64,000 nucleotides of DNA, taken from Hoeflea ulvae. GTDB lineage: Bacteria; Pseudomonadota; Alphaproteobacteria; Rhizobiales; Rhizobiaceae. The translations under genes and the position numbers were made by a program. Location: the NCBI RefSeq assembly GCF_026619435.1, contig NZ_JAOVZQ010000001.1:2177501-2241500 (forward strand). Reading direction: 5' to 3'. The notes beneath the pieces were generated by a model. It was given only the letters and a program-made list of their open reading frames with translations. It was not told where the DNA came from and made no database searches. Positions 34,026 through 41,350 of the stretch are shown in pieces (the stretch's first letter is position 1; every line of letters starts with the position of its first letter).

Positions 34026-36008
34026 ATGACAAGCGACTGGAGCGCATCCGGACGGCAGCACAAACGTGTCGATCTGGCACTGGAAGACGTCAGCGGCGAT
34101 GGCAGTTTTTCGGGCTATGCCAGCCTGTTCGGCGCGGTTGATCTGGGCCGCGACGTGATCGAGCCCGGCGCCTTTGCCGCCTCCCTCAAGCGAAGAGGGG
34201 CGAGTGACGTGCGCATGCTCTACCAGCATGATCCGGACCAGCCGATCGGCCGCTGGCTGTCGATCCGCGAAGACAGTCGCGGACTGCATGTCGAGGGCAG
34301 GCTGGCACTCGGCGTGGCCCGCGCCCGCGAAGTGCATGAGTTGATGAAATCCGGTGCGCTCGACGGGCTGTCGATCGGCTTTCAGACGCTCCGCGCCCGC
34401 ACCGAGGCCAAGGCCGGGGTGCGCCGGATCCTGAGCGCCGATTTGTGGGAGATCTCGGTGGTGACCTTCCCGATGCAGCCGGGCGCGCGGGTGACCGCGG
34501 TCAAGGGGTTCGGGCAGGCAACACCGGCACCGACGCGGCGCGAACTTGAACGCCGGCTCACGCGGGATGCGGGGCTGAGCAGACGCCAGGCGCGCGGGTT
34601 GATTGCCCGCGGCTATGGCGCGCTTTCGGACAGGCAGGACGCTGCGCCGGAGGATCTCAAACGCCTGGAGACGCAGATGCGCGCCCTGACCGGTGCGCTT
34701 GAACGCTGTCCCAGTCCCAACGAACCCAACCTGTTGAAAGGACGACCGATGAACACCCAAACATTGATCAGCCGGGCCAAGGCGGCCCGTGCGCCCGAAA
34801 CCAAGAGCATCGATGCCGATGTCTCCGCCGCTTTCGAGGACTTCATGTCCGCGTTTGAGCATTACAAGCAATCCAATGACGAGCGGTTGGCCGAGATCGA
34901 GCGGCGTGGCGGCGGTGATGTGCTCACCGAGGAAAAGATGGCGCGCATCGACACGGCGCTGGACGAGCAGAAGCGGACGCTCGACGCGTTGCTGGTCAAG
35001 CGCGCCCGCCCGGATCTCGGACGCGGCGGCAGCGCTGCGCCGGGGCCGGTGCGCCAGGCCTTTGATGCCTATGTGCGGCGCGGCGACGAGGCCGGGCTGC
35101 GGCAATCTGAACTCAAAGCAATGTCGGCGGGCAGTGATGCGGATGGCGGCTATTTGGTGCCCGACGAACTCGACAGCGAGATTGGCCGGCGGTTGTCGGA
35201 ACTCTCGCCGATCCGCTCGATTGCCACGGTGCGGCAGGTCTCGGGCGCGGTGCTGAAAAAGCCCTTTGCGCTTGACGGCATGGCCACCGGCTGGGTCGGC
35301 GAAACCGATGCGCGACCGCAGACGGCGGCGCCGCAGCTGGCAGAGCTGCAGTTTCCGACCATGGAGCTTTACGCCATGCCGGCCGCTACCGCCTCGCTGA
35401 TCGAGGACAGCGCTGTCGACATCGAGGGCTGGATCGCGAGCGAAGTCGAAGCCGCCTTTGCCGAGCAGGAGGGGGCGGCCTTCGTCACCGGCGATGGCGC
35501 CAACAAGCCGCGCGGCTTTCTCGATTATCCCAGCGTTGACGACGACAGCTGGAGCTGGGGCAATCTCGGCCATATCGCCACCGGATCATCGGGTGCTTTT
35601 GGCGCTGACCCGTCCGACCGGCTGGTCGAGCTGATCTATGCGCTGAAAGCCGGGCACCGGCAGAACGGGCGGTTTGTCATGAACCGCAAGACGCAGGCGC
35701 AGATCCGCAAGTTCAAGGATGCTGACGGCAATTATCTCTGGACTCCGCCGGCCGGTGCGGGACAGCAGGCATCGCTGATGGGCTTTTCCGTGGTTGAGGC
35801 CGAGGACATGCCCGACATCGCCGCCAATTCCGCCTCGATCGCCTTTGGTGATTTCCGCCGCGGCTATCTGGTGGTCGACCGCACCGGGGTGCGCATCCTG
35901 CGCGATCCCTATTCGGCCAAGCCCTATGTGCTGTTTTACACCACCAAGCGTGTGGGCGGCGGGGTGCAGAATTTCGAGGCGATCAAGCTGCTGAAATTCG
36001 CCGCCTGA
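34026..36008 (+). CDS. Fused GTA prohead protease and major capsid protein (g4-g5)
   Basis: One continuous 660-residue frame. Residues 1-170 are a U35/HK97-type prohead protease with His68 (MLYQHDPDQPIG) and Ser116 (GALDGLSIGF). Residues about 171-240 are a linker. From residue 242 (MNTQTLISRAKAARAPETKS) begins an HK97-fold capsid: a coiled-coil scaffold-like delta domain (EHYKQSNDERLAEIERRG), then AMSAGSDADGGYLVPDELDS and a full capsid fold to the C-terminus. No stop separates the two. A strong ribosome site lies before Met242, so the capsid can also be made separately (34749-36008, 419 residues). In most GTAs these are two genes. Confidence 0.9.
   Translation: MTSDWSASGRQHKRVDLALEDVSGDGSFSGYASLFGAVDLGRDVIEPGAFAASLKRRGASDVRMLYQHDPDQPIGRWLSIREDSRGLHVEGRLALGVARAREVHELMKSGALDGLSIGFQTLRARTEAKAGVRRILSADLWEISVVTFPMQPGARVTAVKGFGQATPAPTRRELERRLTRDAGLSRRQARGLIARGYGALSDRQDAAPEDLKRLETQMRALTGALERCPSPNEPNLLKGRPMNTQTLISRAKAARAPETKSIDADVSAAFEDFMSAFEHYKQSNDERLAEIERRGGGDVLTEEKMARIDTALDEQKRTLDALLVKRARPDLGRGGSAAPGPVRQAFDAYVRRGDEAGLRQSELKAMSAGSDADGGYLVPDELDSEIGRRLSELSPIRSIATVRQVSGAVLKKPFALDGMATGWVGETDARPQTAAPQLAELQFPTMELYAMPAATASLIEDSAVDIEGWIASEVEAAFAEQEGAAFVTGDGANKPRGFLDYPSVDDDSWSWGNLGHIATGSSGAFGADPSDRLVELIYALKAGHRQNGRFVMNRKTQAQIRKFKDADGNYLWTPPAGAGQQASLMGFSVVEAEDMPDIAANSASIAFGDFRRGYLVVDRTGVRILRDPYSAKPYVLFYTTKRVGGGVQNFEAIKLLKFAA
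34737..34751 (+). promoter_or_regulatory. Internal ribosome binding site for separate capsid synthesis
   Basis: AAAGGA (34737-34742) lies six bases before an in-frame ATG (34749-34751) at the exact point where a stand-alone capsid gene would begin. It is inside the fused protease-capsid frame. It suggests internal initiation that yields excess capsid over the fusion. Confidence 0.7.
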
Positions 36009-36030
36009 CGGAAAAAATCCTCCCGAGAAC

Positions 36031-36054
36031 GCCTCTCCCGGTCTCCGGGGAGGC
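36031..36054 (+). other. GC-rich hairpin after the capsid frame
   Basis: GCCTCTCCCGG (36031-36041) can pair with CCGGGGAGGC (36045-36054) with one bulge and a three-base loop. There is no T run, so it is more likely an mRNA-stabilising or weak-pausing element than a terminator. Confidence 0.4.
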
Positions 36055-36092
36055 AATTCGGCCCCCGATACACCAGCCTCCCGGAGACTGCC

Positions 36093-36659
36093 ATGACCTT
36101 GATCCAGACCGATCCGCCGCTGGCGGAACCGGTGACGCTTGCCGAATTGAAGGCGCATCTGCGCATTGATACGAGCGACGAGGATGATTTGCTCGAAAGC
36201 CTGATCCGTGTCGCCCGCGCCCATCTTGAAGCTGTCACCGGCGTGGCGCTGATCAGCCAGGGCTTTCGGCTTGTGCTGGATGACTGGCCGCGCAGCGAGG
36301 TGATTTCCTTGATGAAAACGCCGGTTCAAACCATTGACGCGATTCTGGTTTATGATGCTGATGGCGTGGCGCAGGATCTCGACCTCTCCGGCCTGCTGCT
36401 CGACGGCTCCGCACAACCGGCGCGGCTGATGGTGCGGGAGCGGTCGCGGCCGGGGCCCCCGATCAACGGCATCGAGATCGAATTCACCGCGGGATTTGGC
36501 GCGGGCACGGATGTGCCGCCGGAACTCAAGCGGGCGATGCTGATCCACGCCGCGCATCTTTACGAATTCCGCGGGGCGGTGACGCGGGACATGCAGCCGG
36601 CCTCGATTCCGGTGGGCTATGAGCGGCTGATCGCGCCCTGGCAGAGGCGGGCTTTGTGA
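36093..36659 (+). CDS. GTA head-tail connector (g6)
   Basis: A 188-residue gp6/HK97-type adaptor that forms a ring below the portal. It starts MTLIQTDPPLAEPVTLAELK with the LRIDTSDEDDLLESLIRVARAHLEAVTG motif shared by phage_gp6-like connectors, and ends in the helix PPELKRAMLIHAAHLYEFRG. Its stop overlaps the start of the next gene (TGATG). Confidence 0.92.
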   Translation: MTLIQTDPPLAEPVTLAELKAHLRIDTSDEDDLLESLIRVARAHLEAVTGVALISQGFRLVLDDWPRSEVISLMKTPVQTIDAILVYDADGVAQDLDLSGLLLDGSAQPARLMVRERSRPGPPINGIEIEFTAGFGAGTDVPPELKRAMLIHAAHLYEFRGAVTRDMQPASIPVGYERLIAPWQRRAL

Positions 36660-36994
36660 TGGGCGCGCTGTTTGTCGATCCGGGCCGCCTGAGCGCGCGG
36701 CTGGCGCTGGAAGCACAAGCTGATCTGCCCGACGGGCAGGGCGGTGTGACCGAGGGCTGGACGCTGCTCGCAGAGCTTTGGGGGCGGATTGAACCGCTGC
36801 GGGCGACGGCCGGTGAACAGGCCGGTGCGGCAACCGCGCCGGTCAGCCACCGCGTCACCATCCGCTATCGCGAGGACGTCCGTCACGCCATGCGCTTTGT
36901 CCACCGCGGCCGCGTTCTGGAGATCCGCAGCCTGCACGATCCCGATGAGCGCCGCCGCTATCTGGTCTGCGATTGCGAGGAGAGCCAGCCATGA
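36659..36994 (+). CDS. GTA head-closure / head-tail joining protein (g7)
   Basis: A 111-residue beta-rich protein of the SPP1 gp16-like head-closure family, with LEAQADLPDGQGGVTEGWTLLAELWGRIEPL, SHRVTIRYREDVRHAMRFVHRGRVLEIRS and DPDERRRYLVCDCEE. It closes the capsid after packaging and joins the tail. It overlaps the genes on either side by one and four bases. Confidence 0.9.
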   Translation: MGALFVDPGRLSARLALEAQADLPDGQGGVTEGWTLLAELWGRIEPLRATAGEQAGAATAPVSHRVTIRYREDVRHAMRFVHRGRVLEIRSLHDPDERRRYLVCDCEESQP

Positions 36995-37389
36995 GCGCCA
37001 ATGCGTTGCAGAAAGCGGTGGTCGCGCGTCTGGCGGGCGACCCGGAAGTAATTGCGATCATCGGCGCTGGCCGGATCTTCGACCGGCTGATCAGCCGCGC
37101 CGAGCCGCCTTATCTGGTGATGGGCGAGGCGACGATTACGGATTTTTCCACTGGCGACGATGATGCGAGCGAACACCGTTTCGAGATCGAGGCCTGGACC
37201 CGGCAGAACGGCCGCAAACAGGCGGTCGAGCTTGGCGATGCCGTGCGCGCCGCCCTGCACGATGCCGATCTGGTGCTTGAGAACGCGGTGCTGATCAATC
37301 TTCGCCACGAACGCACGGTCAGCCGCCGCGCGCCCAGGACCGGGCTGCATGTGGCGCGGCTGAGGTTTCGTGCGGTGACCGAGCCGTAG
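36991..37389 (+). CDS. GTA tail-completion protein (DUF3168, g8)
   Basis: A 132-residue DUF3168 protein. Pattern: LQKAVVARLAGDPEVIAIIG, the GRIFDRL...EPPYLVMGEA block, EIEAWTRQNGRKQAVELGDAVRAAL, and LRHERTVSRR near the end. In tailed phages this family caps the tail tube and docks it to the head. Its ATG overlaps the stop of g7 (ATGA). The forward GTA reading stops here for about 300 bases. Confidence 0.9.
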   Translation: MSANALQKAVVARLAGDPEVIAIIGAGRIFDRLISRAEPPYLVMGEATITDFSTGDDDASEHRFEIEAWTRQNGRKQAVELGDAVRAALHDADLVLENAVLINLRHERTVSRRAPRTGLHVARLRFRAVTEP

Positions 37390-37391
37390 TT

Positions 37392-37559
37392 TTACTTCTT
37401 TCGGGTGCCTTTCGTCTCATCTTGCCCCAATGCAGAGGCTGAAACGCTTTTGATTTCCGAACGGGTAAGCTTGCCAGTCCGCAAACCCTTCGAAGCGATT
37501 GAAGACACCTTGTTTCCTGTTTGTTTGGTGGCGCCACCACCAGATTTCTTCGCTGCCAT
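37392..37559 (-). CDS. Small basic Lys/Ser/Gly-rich protein on the opposite strand in the GTA cluster
   Basis: A 55-residue protein not on the main strand of the cluster. It has a good ribosome site (AAGGAA, seven bases before ATG, minus strand). The sequence begins MAAKKSGGGATKQTGNKVSS and ends DETKGTRKK, with SIASKGLRTGKLTRSEIKSV in the middle. It is highly basic and low in hydrophobic residues, like a family of tiny conserved hypothetical proteins found in plasmids, phages and rhizobia (my recollection). The surrounding DNA is clearly more AT-rich than the GTA genes. It looks like an inserted accessory gene. Function unknown. Confidence 0.75.
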   Translation of the reverse strand: MAAKKSGGGATKQTGNKVSSIASKGLRTGKLTRSEIKSVSASALGQDETKGTRKK

Positions 37560-37661
37560 TGGATCGTTCCTTAGTTGAGATTCGACTCTTGACCAAGAGA
37601 ATGTACTCCATTTGTTCAGGAAACGCGACGCGGGAATATTTTATCAAGCTCAATCGACAAC

Positions 37662-37670
37662 TTATCCACA
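37662..37670 (+). promoter_or_regulatory. Perfect DnaA-box sequence TTATCCACA
   Basis: The 9-mer matches the DnaA-box consensus exactly and lies in the AT-rich gap 25 bases before g9. A single 9-mer can occur by chance, and no cluster of boxes is visible nearby. Confidence 0.35.
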
Positions 37671-37694
37671 ATCATAGCCTGAAAGGACATTTCC

Positions 37695-38102
37695 ATGACC
37701 GCCCAGAAAGGCAAGGACCTGCTCATCAAGATCGATGATGGCGGGAATTTCGTCACCATCGCCGGATTGCGTGCCCGACGGCTGGCCTTCAATGCGCAAG
37801 CCGTTGACATCACCGACGCCGAATCCGCCGGGCGCTGGCGCGAGCTTTTGGGCGGCGCCGGGGTGCAGCGGGCGTCGCTGTCGGGCGGCGGACTGTTCAA
37901 GGATCAGGCCAGCGATGCGCTGACGCGAACCGTGTTCTTTGCCACCGAGATCCGTGACTGGCAGGTGGCGATCCCGGATTTCGGCACCGTGACCGGGCCG
38001 TTCCAGATTACCGCGCTGGAATATGCCGGACGTCATGACGGCGAGATGACCTTCGAGATCGCGCTGGAATCGGCCGGCGCGCTGGTCTTCGCGGCGGTGT
38101 GA
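37695..38102 (+). CDS. GTA major tail protein (g9)
   Basis: A 135-residue tail-tube protein of the TP901-1/GTA gp9 type: KGKDLLIKIDDGGNFVTIAG, LRARRLAFNAQAVDITDAES, GGGLFKDQASDALTRTVFF, FQITALEYAGRHDGEMTFEI. It polymerises into the tail tube. It follows the AT-rich island after g8 and has its own ribosome site (GAAAGGA). Confidence 0.92.
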   Translation: MTAQKGKDLLIKIDDGGNFVTIAGLRARRLAFNAQAVDITDAESAGRWRELLGGAGVQRASLSGGGLFKDQASDALTRTVFFATEIRDWQVAIPDFGTVTGPFQITALEYAGRHDGEMTFEIALESAGALVFAAV

Positions 38103-38109
38103 GGCGGTG

Positions 38110-38523
38110 ATGCGGATTCACCCTAACCGCCATCGCGGCGAAATCGCGGCCGAGTTTGATGGCGAGACAAGGCTGTTGTGCCTGACGCTGGGCGCGCTGG
38201 CCGAGCTCGAAAGCGCTTTTGGCGTCGCCAATCTGATGGAGCTTGCAGGCCGCTTCGAGGCGGGCCGGCTTTCTGCCGGTGACATCATTCGCATTGTCGG
38301 CGCCGGGCTCCGTGGCGCAGGCAACCGGCTGAGCGACGAGGATGTGGCCGAGATGTCCACCGAGGGTGGCGCGGTGGGCTTTGCCCGCATCGCCACCGAA
38401 CTGCTCTGGGTGAGTTTTGGCGGCGAACAGGCAGACGCGATTTCGAACACAACACCAGATCGGGAGGGGCACGTTCCGTTACGGCCGGAAAACCCTCCCG
38501 GGCCGCAGGTGGCGACGAGGTGA
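38110..38523 (+). CDS. GTA tail assembly protein (g10)
   Basis: A 137-residue GTA gp10-family protein: IHPNRHRGEIAAEFDGETRL, LTLGALAELESAFGVANLME, LAGRFEAGRLSAGDIIRIVGAGL. It acts as a chaperone for tape-measure and tail assembly. The ATG at 38110 is preferred over a GTG one codon earlier. Its 3' end overlaps the next gene by four bases. Confidence 0.88.
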   Translation: MRIHPNRHRGEIAAEFDGETRLLCLTLGALAELESAFGVANLMELAGRFEAGRLSAGDIIRIVGAGLRGAGNRLSDEDVAEMSTEGGAVGFARIATELLWVSFGGEQADAISNTTPDREGHVPLRPENPPGPQVATR

Positions 38524-38762
38524 CGAAGCCGGAGCGGGCGTTTTTCCCCTGGGCGTCCGTGATCCGCTTCGGCCTTAGCCACCTGCGGCTGCCCCCTGAT
38601 GCGTTCTGGCGGCTGAGCCTGCCGGAACTCAGCGCGCTGGTTGCTGGGACCGGCGCGCCACAAACAGCGACCCGGCGCGGGCTTGAGGCGCTGATGGCAC
38701 AGTTTCCCGATACCCGCAGCAGCGATACTGCCTTTGCAAAGGAGCCTTCCGATGGCCGATGA
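38520..38762 (+). CDS. GTA tail assembly chaperone (g10.1, rcc01693-like)
   Basis: An 80-residue protein starting at a GTG that overlaps the g10 stop. It has FFPWASVIRFGLSHLRLPPD, AFWRLSLPELSALVAG, a pattern typical of the small chaperone downstream of gp10. It overlaps g11 by 11 bases. Confidence 0.85.
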   Translation: MTKPERAFFPWASVIRFGLSHLRLPPDAFWRLSLPELSALVAGTGAPQTATRRGLEALMAQFPDTRSSDTAFAKEPSDGR

Positions 38763-39336
38763 GCCGAGCCTGAATGTCGATGTCGAACTCGATCTCAACG
38801 GCGCCGACCGGGCGCTTGATGAGCTGACACAGAAGGCCGATGCCTTTGGTGGCGCGCTGTCGGGCGCGTTGAAATCGGCGACGGTGGAGGGGCGAAATCT
38901 CGACGATGTGCTGCGCACCCTGGGCACCCGCATGGTCGGCATTGCGCTCGATGCCGGCATGAAGCCGCTGGAGCAGTTGATGAGCAACTCGATCGCCGGA
39001 CTGACCGGCAGCCTCGGCCGGCTGTTGCCCTTTGCCAAGGGCGGCGTGCCGGGACGGGTCACCGCCTTTGCAGATGGCGGCGTGGTTGGCAGGCCATCCT
39101 ACTTTCCAATGCCGGGCGGCGATGTCGGGCTGATGGGCGAAGCCGGCGCAGAAGCCATCCTGCCGTTGAGCCGCGGCGCCGATGGCCGGCTGGGGGTGGC
39201 CTCGGGCGGCGCAAGTCAAACGGTGCAGGTGACCTTCAATGTGACCACGCCGGATGCGCAGAGTTTTGTAAAATCCGAGGCGCAGGTGACCGCCATGCTG
39301 GCCCGTGCGGTCGGCCGTGGCCGTCGTGGCTTGTGA
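38752..39336 (+). CDS. GTA tape measure protein (g11)
   Basis: A 194-residue, Ala/Gly-rich protein. The start MADEPSLNVDVELDLNGADR and the C-terminal FAKGGVPGRVTAFADGGVVG and GLMGEAGAEAILPLSRGADG blocks are diagnostic of tape-measure proteins of this family. Its short length predicts a very short tail, as in RcGTA. The last residues GRGRRGL are basic. Confidence 0.9.
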   Translation: MADEPSLNVDVELDLNGADRALDELTQKADAFGGALSGALKSATVEGRNLDDVLRTLGTRMVGIALDAGMKPLEQLMSNSIAGLTGSLGRLLPFAKGGVPGRVTAFADGGVVGRPSYFPMPGGDVGLMGEAGAEAILPLSRGADGRLGVASGGASQTVQVTFNVTTPDAQSFVKSEAQVTAMLARAVGRGRRGL

Positions 39337-39351
39337 AACGGGAGGTGAGGC

Positions 39352-39993
39352 ATGAGCAACGGTTTTCATGAGGTGCGGTTTCCATTGCGGCTGTCGCTGG
39401 GCGCCAGTGGCGGGCCGGGGCGGCGCACCGATATCGTGGCGCTGTCCAATGGCGGCGAAACCCGCAATGCCCGCTGGGCCGATGCGCGGCGGCGCTATGA
39501 TGCGGGTACCGGCCTGCGCGGACTCGATGATCTCTATCAGCTCACGGCGTTTTTCGAGGCGCGGCGCGGCCAGCTCTACGGGTTCCGGTTTCGCGATCCG
39601 GTCGATCATGCCTCGGCGCCGCCGGGACAGCCGGTCACCGCGATCGACCAGCAGATCGGCACCGGCGACGGGGTACAGACCGTGTTTGAACTGACAAAAA
39701 CCTATTCCGATGCGGGAGGTGCGACCGTGCGCCGGATCGAAAAACCTGGCGAGGGCAGTGTCGTGCTGGCGGTGAACGGGCTGGCGCTCGACCCGGGCGA
39801 CTATGCGGTGGATCACGCCACCGGTCTGGTGACGATTGCGCCGGGGGCGGTTCCTGTGCCTGGGGCGATCGTGACCGCAGGATACGAATTCGACATTCCG
39901 GTGCGCTTTGACACCGACCGCATCGAAGTGAGCCTTGCGGCCTTCAAGGCGGGTTCGGTGCCGACAGTGCCATTGGTGGAGATCAAGCCATGA
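39352..39993 (+). CDS. GTA distal tail protein (DUF2460, g12)
   Basis: A 213-residue DUF2460 protein: FHEVRFPLRLSLGASGGPGR, RTDIVALSNGGETRNARW, DARRRYDAGTGLRGLDDLYQ, FFEARRGQLYGFRFRDPVDH, and a C-terminal YEFDIPVRFDTDRIEVS. It forms the distal tail ring that links the tube to the hub. Its start has a GGGAGG site; its stop overlaps g13 by four bases. Confidence 0.92.
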   Translation: MSNGFHEVRFPLRLSLGASGGPGRRTDIVALSNGGETRNARWADARRRYDAGTGLRGLDDLYQLTAFFEARRGQLYGFRFRDPVDHASAPPGQPVTAIDQQIGTGDGVQTVFELTKTYSDAGGATVRRIEKPGEGSVVLAVNGLALDPGDYAVDHATGLVTIAPGAVPVPGAIVTAGYEFDIPVRFDTDRIEVSLAAFKAGSVPTVPLVEIKP

Positions 39994-40880
39994 GGGATTT
40001 GCCGAGCGCGCTTGTTGCGCATCTTGCTAAGACGTCGACGACGACATGCCATGCCTGGCGGTTGACCCGGACCGATGGTCTGGTGCTGGGTTTTACCGAG
40101 CATGATCGTGATCTGGAATTCGCCGGCACGGTGTTTTCCGCCGCCACCGGGTTTCGCGCCAGCGAGGTGGAAACCGGGCTGGGGCTGGAAGCCGACGCCG
40201 CCGATGTGGCCGGCGCCTTTTCCGCAGCCGAAATCAGCCCGGACGACCTGGCGCTGGGGCGCTATGACGGGGCGCGGGTCGAGACCTTTCTGGTCAATTG
40301 GCAAATCCCTGGCGATCATGCGCTGCTCTCGACCCGGGAACTGGGCGAGGTGCGCAGCGCCGGACCGGCCTTCACGGTGGAATTGCGCAGCCTCGCTGCC
40401 CGGCTCGACCAGCCGCACGGGCGGCTTTATGGCAGCCGTTGCGACGCCGATCTGGGGGACACGCGCTGCGGCAAGGATATCTCGGGGGCGCCATTTACGC
40501 TGAGTGCAAACATCACCGAGGTGGTGGACGAGATGACCCTGGTGGTCAGCGGTCTTGGCGACCGGCCGGCCGGATGGTTCGGCAATGGCCGCATCCGCTT
40601 TTCGACCGGGTTGCTGGACGGTGTGGCTGTCGACATTTCCAGCCACACGATCGAGGCCGGCGGGGCGCGGCTTGTGCTGTGGCAGCCTTTGGCGCGACTG
40701 CCGGGGCCGGGCGATCAACTGACTGTCTCGGCGGGCTGCGACAAGGCGTTTGAAACCTGTTCAGCCAAGTTCGGCAACCGACTCAATTTTCAGGGCTTTC
40801 CCTATCTGCCGGGCAGCGATTTTGCCTATGGCTATGCCGATGCCGACACGGTGCATGACGGCCGGCCGATCGTGCCATGA
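39990..40880 (+). CDS. GTA hub protein (DUF2163, g13)
   Basis: A 296-residue DUF2163/phage BR0599-like hub. Signatures are TCHAWRLTRTDGLVLGFTEH, the SRCDADLGDTRCGKD cysteine pair and GCDKAFETCSAKFGNRLNF with two more. In the RcGTA structure this protein holds an iron-sulfur cluster, and the four cysteines here fit that. FQGFPYLPGSDFAYG is also family-typical. It overlaps g12 and g14 by four bases each. Confidence 0.93.
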   Translation: MRDLPSALVAHLAKTSTTTCHAWRLTRTDGLVLGFTEHDRDLEFAGTVFSAATGFRASEVETGLGLEADAADVAGAFSAAEISPDDLALGRYDGARVETFLVNWQIPGDHALLSTRELGEVRSAGPAFTVELRSLAARLDQPHGRLYGSRCDADLGDTRCGKDISGAPFTLSANITEVVDEMTLVVSGLGDRPAGWFGNGRIRFSTGLLDGVAVDISSHTIEAGGARLVLWQPLARLPGPGDQLTVSAGCDKAFETCSAKFGNRLNFQGFPYLPGSDFAYGYADADTVHDGRPIVP

Positions 40881-41335
40881 GCGCGGACCAGCACGGGCAG
40901 CGCATCGTGGCTGCGGCGCGGGGCTGGATCGGCACGCCTTACCGGCACCAAGGATCGCGCAAGGGCGTGGGCTGTGACTGCCTTGGCCTGGTGCGCGGCG
41001 TCTGGGCCGAGGTGACCGGACATCCCGCCGAAACGCCCGGACCCTATGCGCCCGACTGGGCCGAGCGCGCAGGCAGCGACCGGCTGATCATCGCCGCACG
41101 GCGTCATTGCGGCGCGGCGCTGCCGCAGAGTGAAGCGATGCCCGGCGACATCGTTCTGTTTCGCTGGCGCGCCGGGGTTTCGGCCAAACATGCCGGCATT
41201 CTCTCCGGTCCGGATCATTTCATCCATGCCTATGAGCCGGTGGGCGTGATCGAAAGCGTGCTGGTTGCCTCCTGGCGGCGGCGGATCGCGGCGGTGCATC
41301 GGATTCCCGCCGACAAACTGAAACCGGCAGACTGA
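40877..41335 (+). CDS. GTA NlpC/P60 cell-wall peptidase (g14)
   Basis: A 152-residue cysteine peptidase that cuts peptidoglycan peptides during DNA entry. The NlpC/P60 motif is GVGCDCLGLVRGVW, with the catalytic Cys35 and the His105 of AKHAGILSGP, and a polar third residue downstream. Start MSADQHGQRIVAAARGWIGT is typical. It overlaps g13 by four bases. Confidence 0.92.
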   Translation: MSADQHGQRIVAAARGWIGTPYRHQGSRKGVGCDCLGLVRGVWAEVTGHPAETPGPYAPDWAERAGSDRLIIAARRHCGAALPQSEAMPGDIVLFRWRAGVSAKHAGILSGPDHFIHAYEPVGVIESVLVASWRRRIAAVHRIPADKLKPAD

Positions 41336-41350
41336 AAGCGAGACATCATC

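Noticed and set aside
33732..36833. Large minus-strand ORFs across portal, capsid and connector genes
   Set aside because: No recognisable domains; antisense shadows of GTA genes.
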